Positions 1 to 6,367 of a stretch of DNA of 7,958 nucleotides are shown here, piece after piece. The stretch's first letter is position 1. Every line of letters begins with the position of its first letter. Source of the DNA: JAUWCW01 sp030609125 [NCBI: Candidatus Rokuibacteriota bacterium] (GTDB taxonomy: Bacteria; JAUVQV01); contig JAUWCW010000081.1 in assembly GCA_030609125.1 (NCBI GenBank), positions 1 through 7,958 of the forward strand. Direction: 5' to 3'. The notes beneath the pieces were generated by a model. It had not been told where the DNA came from. It did not search any database and saw nothing but the letters and a program-made list of their open reading frames with translations. The position numbers were made by a program, and so were the translations under genes.

Positions 1-1
1 C

Positions 2-397
2 TCAGCGGGAAAGTACCTCACCGCCATGCTCCCCTATTACGAAATGGCCATCTGGATGAACGCCAATCTTCCTTCGGGCGCGCAAGTCCTCTTCCTCGGC
101 GAGACCCGGGTACTGTACGTTGAGAGGGTGGTGCACTTCAGCTCAGCCTACGACTACACCGACATCGTCCGGTGGATGCGCGAGAGCCCCGACGACGACG
201 CCTTCCGTGAGAGGATCGCCGGGACGGGCGCAGACTACCTCCTGATAAACGCCTCGGAGGTCGGGCGCCTGAACAAGACATACCGGTACATGGACCTTTC
301 ACCCCCCGAGACAGCAGCGCTCAATGGTCTTCTCGCGGAATGCACCCCGGTCAGAAGCCGGGGAGATATCCACCTTTTTCAACTCCCCGGACCGTGA
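2..397 (+). CDS. C-terminal part of a probable membrane glycosyltransferase (GT39/PMT-like), 5' end outside the window
   Basis: The reading frame is open from base 2 (S-A-G-K-Y-L-T-A-M...), so the ATG at 26 is internal and the gene starts before the window. The visible 131 residues are soluble and have no membrane helix. They contain W-M-N-A-N-L-P, V-L-F-L-G-E-T-R-V-L-Y, a S-A-Y-D segment, and G-A-D-Y-L-L-I-N followed by R-L-N-K-T-Y-R-Y. This pattern is familiar from the periplasmic C-terminal domain of multi-spanning glycosyltransferases that use polyprenyl-phosphate sugars (PMT/ArnT/GT39 type). Such proteins move a sugar from a lipid carrier onto a protein or lipid on the outer face of the inner membrane. 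The catalytic N-terminal part and the helices are not in the window, so the family call rests on the tail only. The next gene begins 100 bases downstream on the same strand. Confidence 0.65.
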   Translation, partial: SAGKYLTAMLPYYEMAIWMNANLPSGAQVLFLGETRVLYVERVVHFSSAYDYTDIVRWMRESPDDDAFRERIAGTGADYLLINASEVGRLNKTYRYMDLSPPETAALNGLLAECTPVRSRGDIHLFQLPGP

Positions 398-476
398 GAT
401 TCCCCGCCGCGATCCCCGCCGTAGCGGCTGGGAAACAGCGGCCGGGCACCGCCCCGGGGGTTTGTCAAGACAGCGG

Positions 477-491
477 GAGAATAGTATTCTC
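477..491. promoter_or_regulatory. Perfect 15-base palindrome just before the meaB start
   Basis: GAGAATA-G-TATTCTC is a perfect 7-1-7 inverted repeat ending 6 bases before the ATG at 498. The one-base centre makes it a poor RNA hairpin, so a dimeric DNA-binding regulator is the more natural reading; this is inference. It lies in a 100-base gap (398-497) where I see no convincing promoter. Within that gap, a short GC stem (CCGGG 442-446 with CCCGG 453-457), followed by GGGTTTG, might weakly terminate the upstream gene. Confidence 0.3.
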
Positions 492-497
492 GGCGGC

Positions 498-1928
498 ATG
501 AAAAGGGCGGGCGACAGCACCTCGGCGCAGATGGACCCCGAAGCCCTGGCCGCCGCCGTAGTCTCCGGCGACAGGAAAGGACTGGCACGGGCCATCACGC
601 TCATCGAGTCGGCGCGGCCGGATCACCGGCCGGCGGCGGAATCCCTCCTCGACAGGCTTGCCCCCGACACCGGAAGGGCCGTGAGGATCGGAATCACCGG
701 GGCGCCGGGCGTCGGAAAGTCCACCCTGATCGAGTCCCTCGGCAATCACCTCATCGATATCGGCCACAGCGTGGCGGTCCTCTCCGTCGACCCCTCCTCG
801 TCGCTGAGCGGCGGGTCCATCCTCGGCGACAAGACCCGCATGACGAAGCTTGCCGCGAGGGACGAGGCCTTCATCAGGCCGTCGCCGTCGGGCTCCACTC
901 TCGGCGGTGTGGCCAGAAGGACCAGGGAGGCCCTCCTCGTCTGCGAGGCGGCGGGCTACGATGTCGTCATCGTCGAAACCGTCGGCGTCGGCCAGTCCGA
1001 GACGGCGGTGGCGGAGATGACCGACGTCTTCGTTCTCATGCTCCTTCCGGGAGGAGGGGACGAGCTGCAGGGGGTGAAGAAGGGCATCTTCGAGCTCGTC
1101 GATCTTGTCCTCGTCAACAAGGACGACGGCGACCTTCGCGCCGCGGCCGCCCGGTCCGTGGCGGCGGCGCGGAGCGCGCTGACCCTCACCCGGCCGCGGG
1201 CCCCGGGGTGGACGGTGCCGGTTCTCTCCTGCTCCGCTCTCGAGGGTTCGGGAATAGTCGCGGCCTGGGCGGCCCTGCTGCGCTGCCGGGAATTCCTTGA
1301 CGAAAGCCGGCAGCTCCAGTCCCGCCGGGCCGAACAAGCCCGGGCCTGGATGTGGGCTGAAGCCGCCGAAACCCTCCTGTCGACCCTCAGGGACCACCCG
1401 GCTGTCCGGTCCAGCGTGCCGGGCCTGGAAGCGGTCGTCTCCGCCGGCGAAATCACCCCCCCCAGCGCGGCCCGGCGGCTCCTGGAAGTATTCCTGCCTC
1501 CCCGGAAGGAGACCGGCCCGGGGGGCGGATCCATAGGACGGCTCAATCACATCGCCGTCGCCGTTCCGGACCTGGCCACCGCCGCTGCCCTCTACCGGGA
1601 CCTTCTCGGCGCGGACGTTTCAGAGCCGGTGGATCTGCCCGAGCACGGCGTCAGGGTCGCCTTCGTCAACCTCCCGAACACCAGGGTGGAGCTTCTCGAA
1701 CCGCGGGGAGAAGACTCGCCGATCGACAGCTTCCTGTCCCGAAACTCCTCCGGGGGAATCCACCACGTCTGTTACGAGGTGGAGGATCTGGGCGCCGCCG
1801 CGGAGCGACTGAAGAAGACGGGCGCGCGACTTCTCGGCAGACCGCGAACGGGCGCCCACGGCAAGCCTGTCGTCTTCCTTCACCCGAAGGACTTCTGCGG
1901 AACCCTCATCGAACTGGAAGAAATCTAG
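498..1928 (+). CDS. meaB: MeaB-type GTPase fused to methylmalonyl-CoA epimerase
   Basis: The product is 476 residues with two complete domains. Residues 1-335 are a MeaB/ArgK G3E GTPase: Walker A G-A-P-G-V-G-K-S-T at 68-76, S-V-D-P-S at 96-100, I-L-G-D-K-T-R-M at 108-115, E-T-V-G-V-G-Q-S-E at 160-168, G-D-E-L-Q-G at 187-192, and the guanine-binding N-K-D-D at 207-210. The family protects and loads cobalamin in methylmalonyl-CoA mutase. After a Gly-rich linker (about 339-345), residues 347-476 are a glyoxalase-fold methylmalonyl-CoA epimerase, which interconverts the S and R forms. Its expected metal ligands are H351 (L-N-H-I-A), E398 (V-E-L-L-E-P), the H422/H423 pair and E472 (L-I-E-L). E382 (P-E-H-G-V) matches a conserved glutamate. 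The MeaB tail (A-G-E-I-T-P..A-A-R-R-L-L) runs in frame into the epimerase, with no stop or start codon between them. The ATG at 498 is preferred because an upstream in-frame ATG (324) lies inside the previous gene; its Shine-Dalgarno is weak, and ATG 531 is an alternative. No mutase gene is in the window. Confidence 0.93.
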   Translation: MKRAGDSTSAQMDPEALAAAVVSGDRKGLARAITLIESARPDHRPAAESLLDRLAPDTGRAVRIGITGAPGVGKSTLIESLGNHLIDIGHSVAVLSVDPSSSLSGGSILGDKTRMTKLAARDEAFIRPSPSGSTLGGVARRTREALLVCEAAGYDVVIVETVGVGQSETAVAEMTDVFVLMLLPGGGDELQGVKKGIFELVDLVLVNKDDGDLRAAAARSVAAARSALTLTRPRAPGWTVPVLSCSALEGSGIVAAWAALLRCREFLDESRQLQSRRAEQARAWMWAEAAETLLSTLRDHPAVRSSVPGLEAVVSAGEITPPSAARRLLEVFLPPRKETGPGGGSIGRLNHIAVAVPDLATAAALYRDLLGADVSEPVDLPEHGVRVAFVNLPNTRVELLEPRGEDSPIDSFLSRNSSGGIHHVCYEVEDLGAAAERLKKTGARLLGRPRTGAHGKPVVFLHPKDFCGTLIELEEI

Positions 1929-1962
1929 AGCTCTTCCGCACTTGACGGAGTCTGTCCTCACC

Positions 1963-2015
1963 TGTCCCCTCCCCTGTTTCCGGGAGCGTGGAACCCTGCT
2001 CCGAGGCTGGGGACA
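1963..2015 (+). other. Inverted repeat with nested stem after meaB, possible weak terminator
   Basis: TGTCCCC (1963-1969) pairs perfectly with GGGGACA (2009-2015). Inside the loop GGAGC (1983-1987) pairs with GCTCC (1998-2002). A short TTTT follows at about 2026, too far away and too short for a standard intrinsic terminator. The element may end the upstream transcript or shape a leader; the sequence does not decide this. Confidence 0.25.
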
Positions 2016-2079
2016 AACCGGGGAGTTTTCAACAGCAAGCCGCAGCGGAGAGCTTTACTCCTAAACCTTTTTATATTGC

Positions 2080-2109
2080 TTAACCATGTAACTGTTGGTA
2101 AAGTATTAT
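2080..2109 (+). promoter_or_regulatory. Candidate sigma-70-type promoter for the PilZ/HD-GYP pair
   Basis: A TTAACC box at 2080-2085 is followed after 18 bases by TATTAT at 2104-2109. The surrounding 60 bases are strikingly AT-rich compared with the GC-rich genes on both sides, which is typical of a promoter. The match to the -35 consensus is moderate. Transcription would start at about 2116, giving a very short leader before the ribosome site at 2126. It would serve both genes from 2136 to 6181. Confidence 0.4.
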
Positions 2110-2118
2110 TAAATAATA
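2104..2118. promoter_or_regulatory. Perfect AT palindrome overlapping the candidate -10 box
   Basis: TATTATT-A-AATAATA is a perfect 7-1-7 inverted repeat covering the proposed -10 hexamer. A dimeric repressor bound here would block the promoter. In an AT-rich stretch such symmetry can arise by chance, so the operator reading is tentative. Confidence 0.3.
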
Positions 2119-2125
2119 TTACTGT

Positions 2126-2130
2126 AAGGA
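2126..2130 (+). promoter_or_regulatory. Ribosome binding site that sets the PilZ protein start
   Basis: AAGGA lies 5 bases before the ATG at 2136. This favours that start over an in-frame TTG at 2076, which lacks a ribosome site, sits inside the AT-rich promoter-like DNA, and would add 20 residues with no domain content. Confidence 0.6.
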
Positions 2131-2135
2131 CCGGC

Positions 2136-4181
2136 ATGAAAAAGGAACGTCGCGTTGCAGGAACGCCTGAAGCGGCTCATGTCCCCGTATTGCATGAGGC
2201 CATGAAGCCCGTCAGCCGCAAGAGACTTATCAACACCCTGAACCGCGTCAATTTCCGAGACGGGGACATCGTCCTCAACTTCAAGCATCGCACCGAAGTC
2301 GCACGGCTCACCTTCTCCGTAAAACCCCAGCCCTGCCTCGATGAAACCCTGGAGTGCAGGTGGATCGACCAGGCCGGACCTGCGATGGACCTGGGATCCT
2401 ATGAGTTCGAGAATTTCTTTCTCTCCGACGGGCTCCGCAAGATCATCGTCGAAGCGGACTTGCTCGACCAGGATGTGGAAGGCATACGTCTTGCCCTGCC
2501 CGATGTCAGCCACAACGTCAGCACCAGGAGGGTAGAGAGACACCGGTGCAGAGGCGTCAATGCCAGGATGACTTTCGGAGCCGACGCAATCTCCGGGCAG
2601 CTCGTCAGTTTCAGTGCCCTGTCATTCTCCGTGAAGCTTCCATCCCGAGACGACTCGTCCTCACTTCCCGCTCCCGGAGATCAGGCGGACGTCTTCCTCA
2701 GCAGGGACGGACATGCCATCTTTACGGGAGTCTGTGAGGTAGTTCGAAGAGCGATCAAGCGGAGAGGCCTCTACATTGCGTTCAGGCCTCTGAGGAGCAC
2801 GGCGCCGAGAGACAAGCAGAGAAGGCACAGGAGCGTCCGACCCCACATATCCCCGCTACCCAACATCATTTTTCCGCACCCCTTCACCGGGAGGAGAGTG
2901 AATCTCAAAGCTCGGGACATTTCGGGCGCGGGCTTTTCCGTCGAGGAGCATGCCAACCGGGCCGTCCTTCTCGCCGGCATGATCATCCCCGAGGTCCAGA
3001 TCGAGTTCCTCAACGGCTTCGCGATCAACTGCAGGGCCCAGGTCGTATACAGTGACGCGAAGGATGACGGCAGTGTGAAATCCGGTCTGGCAATCGTCGA
3101 CATGGATGTTCTCGACCATACCCGCCTCTCATCCTTTCTCCATCAGGTTGTCTACAAGAACTCCTACGCCTGCACCACCGAGACCGACCTCGATGAACTC
3201 TGGGAATTCTTCTTCGAGAGCGGCTTCATTTATCCGGAGAAGTACGCGATTATCAAGAACCGGAAAGAGCACTTCAAGAGGCTCTACCGCAACCTGTACG
3301 GCAGCAATCCTCATATTGCCCGTCACGTCATCTACCGGGACAAGGGCCTTATTCTCGGTCATGTTTCCATGTTCCGCTACTACCAGAGGACATGGCTCCT
3401 GCACCACCACGCCGCCATCAGCTCCAGCAGGCACAAGGCCGGCCTCGTGGTCATGGAGCACATCATGCAATACGTAAACGAGTTTCATCGGGTTTTTCCG
3501 GAGCTCATGCAGTACATCTGCTGTTACTACCAACCTGAGAACCGTTTCGCCAATCGCGTCTTCGGGGCGGCGGCCAGGACCATCGACGATCGGCGGAAGT
3601 GCTCTCTCGACGCATTTGCCTATTTTCACCTGCAGGCAGGCGCCCCCCCGGACGCTCTCCCCGGAGGCTGGGCCCTCGAGAAGCCGCAGGAGGGCGACCT
3701 GACGAGACTGCAGAGGAGATACGCGCAGCACTCCGGCGGGCTGATGCTCGAATGCCTCGACCTCGTCAATAGACCGTTGAAGCACGAGAAGCGAATGTCA
3801 AGTGAGTACCGGCGGCTGGGTTTCACCCGTGAGCGCCGTCTCTATTCGCTCAAGAAGGGCGGTGTCCTTTACGCCGTCATGGCGGTGAACGTCTCGGACG
3901 TGGGACTCAACATGTCCGACTTGACCAATTGCGTCCAGGCTTTTGTGATCGAACCCGGGCAGCTTCCGGCGGAGACGCTCCTTCAGGCTCTTGCCGTCCT
4001 CGCCCGGCATTACGAGCACAGTTCCGTCCCGGCCCTCATCTACCCGAAAGAGTACGCTGACATCCAATCCATTCCCTACAGCAAGACGTACATGATGACG
4101 GTCCTCGACCTGGACCACGTCGGTGCCGGCCTCGCGTTCGTGGATGACCTGAAGACTCCATCGAAAAAAGCCCGTTCCTGA
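2136..4181 (+). CDS. Two-PilZ protein with GNAT-like C-terminal half, probable cyclic-di-GMP effector
   Basis: The product is 681 residues, with no signal peptide or membrane helix visible, so it is probably cytoplasmic. Residues 1-125 are not recognised. Residues about 130-220 look like a PilZ domain with an R-x-x-x-R motif (R131-R135), but S-F-S-A-L-S (158-163) replaces D-x-S-x-x-G. Residues about 222-335 are a second PilZ domain with R225-x-x-x-R229 and an intact D261-I-S-G-A-G266, the two motifs that clasp cyclic di-GMP. Residues about 350-500 resemble a GNAT acyltransferase fold: G-L-I-L-G-H-V, then W-L-L-H-H-H-A-A (420-427), then R432-H-K-A-G-L in the place of the acyl-CoA loop, then N-R-F-A-N-R-V-F-G. 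Residues about 510-660 look like a second, more diverged GNAT-like unit (G-V-L-Y-A-V-M-A-V-N at 576-585). The catalytic substrate is unknown and activity is not proven. The stop overlaps the start of the HD-GYP gene by one base, so the two are probably translated together. Confidence 0.72.
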   Translation: MKKERRVAGTPEAAHVPVLHEAMKPVSRKRLINTLNRVNFRDGDIVLNFKHRTEVARLTFSVKPQPCLDETLECRWIDQAGPAMDLGSYEFENFFLSDGLRKIIVEADLLDQDVEGIRLALPDVSHNVSTRRVERHRCRGVNARMTFGADAISGQLVSFSALSFSVKLPSRDDSSSLPAPGDQADVFLSRDGHAIFTGVCEVVRRAIKRRGLYIAFRPLRSTAPRDKQRRHRSVRPHISPLPNIIFPHPFTGRRVNLKARDISGAGFSVEEHANRAVLLAGMIIPEVQIEFLNGFAINCRAQVVYSDAKDDGSVKSGLAIVDMDVLDHTRLSSFLHQVVYKNSYACTTETDLDELWEFFFESGFIYPEKYAIIKNRKEHFKRLYRNLYGSNPHIARHVIYRDKGLILGHVSMFRYYQRTWLLHHHAAISSSRHKAGLVVMEHIMQYVNEFHRVFPELMQYICCYYQPENRFANRVFGAAARTIDDRRKCSLDAFAYFHLQAGAPPDALPGGWALEKPQEGDLTRLQRRYAQHSGGLMLECLDLVNRPLKHEKRMSSEYRRLGFTRERRLYSLKKGGVLYAVMAVNVSDVGLNMSDLTNCVQAFVIEPGQLPAETLLQALAVLARHYEHSSVPALIYPKEYADIQSIPYSKTYMMTVLDLDHVGAGLAFVDDLKTPSKKARS

Positions 4182-6181
4182 TGCAAGACATGGGCAGCAC
4201 GATGGAAGCATCACACACATACGACACCCCCCTCTACAACAGTGTGATCATCCAGTCCTACATCAAGCTTATCAGGAAAAAATACAGCCACGTGGACGTC
4301 AGGGAACTTCTCCACTTCGCGGGCATGGAGTCCTACCAGGTGGAGGACGGAGGACACTGGTTTACCCAGCGGCAGGTCAACCGCTTCCACGAAAAACTCC
4401 AGGAGATGACGGGCAACGAGGAGATCGCCCGCGAGGCCGGGCGCTACACCGCTTCCCCGGAGGCCCTCGGCATCATCGGCAAGTACGTGATCGGGCTCGT
4501 CAGTCCCGACCGGGCCTACGCTCTCGCCGGAAAGATGTCCAACAAGTTCACGAAGTCCTCCAGATACGAATCACGCAAGATCGGCCCCACTAAAGTTGAG
4601 ATCACCGTCACCCCCAACGAAGGAACGAAGGAAGAACCTTTTCAGTGTGAGAACCGAAAGGGCTACATAGAGTCCGTGACGACTCACTTCAACTTCAAGA
4701 TTCCCCGCATCGAGCACCCCCTGTGCATTTTCAGAGGTGACGGAGTATGCCGTTACGTCATCTCCTGGCAGCCCTCCTCTTCGGTGTCGTCGAAGAATGT
4801 GCGCAAAGTCGTTACATTGATCCTTGCTCTGGGTGTTCTCGCCGCCGCCCTCGGCCTCCTGCCGGGGATCTCTCCCACGGGGCTGGGCCTCTTCTCGCTC
4901 TCCCTGCTCCTGCTCCTGAGCTGGCGCATCGCCTTTCTCGACGCCCGTGACCTGAGGTCTTCGGTCGCCCAGCACGAGAAGTCCAGCGACGACCTCATCG
5001 AACAGATCAATGTGAACTATCAGAACTCCCTCCTTGTCAACGAGATCGGCCAGGCCCTGTCCAAGGAATCCAGCATCGACGATATCCTTGACAGCGTTGT
5101 GCACATCCTCGAGAAGAGGCTCGATTTCGACCGCGGACTCATTCTGATGGCCAACAACGAGAAGACAAGGCTGGTCCCCAGGGCCGGCTACGGCTATGAG
5201 CCGGAACTGTTCGGCAAGTTCGTGAGGGGCGGCGGCTTTCGCCTGGACCACAAGAAGTCCAAAGGTGTCTTTGTCCTGTCTTTCCGTGAAAAAAAACCCT
5301 ACCTGGTAAACGACATCAACGAGATCTTCAGGAACCTCTCGCCCCGCAGCTTGAGGTTCGCCATGCAGATGGGGGTCAAATCCTTCATCTGCTGCCCCAT
5401 CGTCTACGAAAATGAACCGCTCGGAATTCTGGCCGTCGACAACAGGAGGACCAAGAGGCCTCTCCTCCAGCGGGACGTGAATCTCCTTATGGGCATAGCC
5501 CCCCAGATCGGCGTCTGCATCCACAACGTCAGGCTGGTCGAGGCGCGGCTGAGCCAGTTCCAGTCGATCATCCAGGTCCTCGTCGCCTCCACGGAGGCGA
5601 GGGACCCCATCACCGCCGGTCACTCCCTGAAAGTGACGGAGTACGCCATGGGGATCTGCCGGGAGCTGGGGCTCTCCCACGAATACACGGAGATGATACG
5701 GGTGGCGGCCTCCCTGCACGACTACGGCAAGATCGGCGTGTACGACTCGATCCTGAAGAAACCGGGAAGACTGACCGCCGATGAGTACGAGATCGTCAAG
5801 ACACACGTCGTCAAGACAGAGGACATCCTCAAGCAGATCAACTTTGAGGGGATTTACCAGGAAGTGCCCGACATCGCCAGCGCCCACCACGAGAAGGTCG
5901 ACGGGAGCGGATATCCCCGGAACCTGAAGGGGGACCAGATCCCATTCGGCGCGAAAATCCTCGCCGTCGCCGACGTTTTCGAAGCCCTGACGTCAAAGCG
6001 GCACTACCGCGACCCCATGCCTCTCAACGAGGTCTTCGACCACATTGTCGGGAACATCGGCGTCCACTTCGACCGCAAATGCGTCGAGGCCCTGATCAGG
6101 TACTACAACGCCAACGAGGCCGAGACGCCTTACGTCTACGAGGGATACTCCCTGCAGGGCGCGAACGGCAGCACTCACTGA
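4181..6181 (+). CDS. Membrane sensor with GAF and HD-GYP domains, cyclic-di-GMP phosphodiesterase
   Basis: The product is 666 residues. Residues about 15-200 form a cytoplasmic sensor domain that I know only as a V4R/heme-NO-like N-terminal module of signalling proteins. It has C156, and C182 and C190 within H-P-L-C-I-F-R-G-D-G-V-C-R-Y, which could bind a metal or a small ligand. Two hydrophobic helices follow at about 208-228 and 234-254, then a short coiled stretch. A GAF domain spans about 285-452, and an HD-GYP domain about 462-640. The HD-GYP residues are all present: H513-D514 (S-L-H-D-Y-G-K-I-G), H542, H569-H570-E571, G-S-G-Y-P at 575-579 and D598 (A-V-A-D). Such domains hydrolyse cyclic di-GMP to pGpG or GMP using two or three metal ions. 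The ATG at 4181 overlaps the previous TGA (TGATG). In-frame ATGs at 4190 and 4202 are alternatives; none has a strong Shine-Dalgarno, which fits translational coupling. Confidence 0.9.
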   Translation: MQDMGSTMEASHTYDTPLYNSVIIQSYIKLIRKKYSHVDVRELLHFAGMESYQVEDGGHWFTQRQVNRFHEKLQEMTGNEEIAREAGRYTASPEALGIIGKYVIGLVSPDRAYALAGKMSNKFTKSSRYESRKIGPTKVEITVTPNEGTKEEPFQCENRKGYIESVTTHFNFKIPRIEHPLCIFRGDGVCRYVISWQPSSSVSSKNVRKVVTLILALGVLAAALGLLPGISPTGLGLFSLSLLLLLSWRIAFLDARDLRSSVAQHEKSSDDLIEQINVNYQNSLLVNEIGQALSKESSIDDILDSVVHILEKRLDFDRGLILMANNEKTRLVPRAGYGYEPELFGKFVRGGGFRLDHKKSKGVFVLSFREKKPYLVNDINEIFRNLSPRSLRFAMQMGVKSFICCPIVYENEPLGILAVDNRRTKRPLLQRDVNLLMGIAPQIGVCIHNVRLVEARLSQFQSIIQVLVASTEARDPITAGHSLKVTEYAMGICRELGLSHEYTEMIRVAASLHDYGKIGVYDSILKKPGRLTADEYEIVKTHVVKTEDILKQINFEGIYQEVPDIASAHHEKVDGSGYPRNLKGDQIPFGAKILAVADVFEALTSKRHYRDPMPLNEVFDHIVGNIGVHFDRKCVEALIRYYNANEAETPYVYEGYSLQGANGSTH

Positions 6182-6210
6182 CGCCTTCGCAAAGAAACCG
6201 AACCGCCGCC

Positions 6211-6230
6211 GGAGTTCCCTTTGGAATTCC
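6211..6230. other. Stem-loop in the convergent intergenic region
   Basis: GGAGTTCC (6211-6218) pairs with GGAATTCC (6223-6230) around a CTTT loop, with one G-T wobble in eight pairs. It begins 29 bases after the HD-GYP stop and is followed by C residues, not T, so it is not a classical intrinsic terminator. It may protect the transcript 3' end. The rest of the 186-base gap (6182-6367) between the two converging genes shows no gene and no clear terminator on either strand. Confidence 0.35.
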
Positions 6231-6367
6231 CCCGCCTATGCAGTCAGCAGCTACCATTTGACGCCCTTTCAAAATCTGCGGGACTGACCTGACCGAGGTG
6301 ACTGTGGCGGTTGCTGAAGAATGGCTCTCCAGCGGTGTTTTCACGACAGTTGTCCTGGCGGCAGGAA

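Noticed and set aside
324-497. N-terminal extension of the MeaB fusion from the ATG at 324
   Set aside because: It overlaps the end of the upstream gene in another frame and encodes low-complexity Arg/Pro-rich residues absent from MeaB proteins. The domain starts after 498.
465-1550. Long minus-strand open frame opposite the MeaB gene
   Set aside because: Its translation is Gly/Arg/Pro/Asp-rich with no family signature, as expected opposite a GC-rich gene whose forward product is clearly recognised.
2076-2135. TTG start adding 20 residues to the PilZ protein
   Set aside because: No ribosome site, AT-rich promoter-like DNA, and a well-placed AAGGA before the ATG at 2136.
4571-5890. 439-codon open frame on the minus strand opposite the HD-GYP gene
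   Set aside because: Repetitive Asp/Val/Gly/Glu-rich translation without a domain; the plus-strand frame carries complete GAF and HD-GYP motifs.
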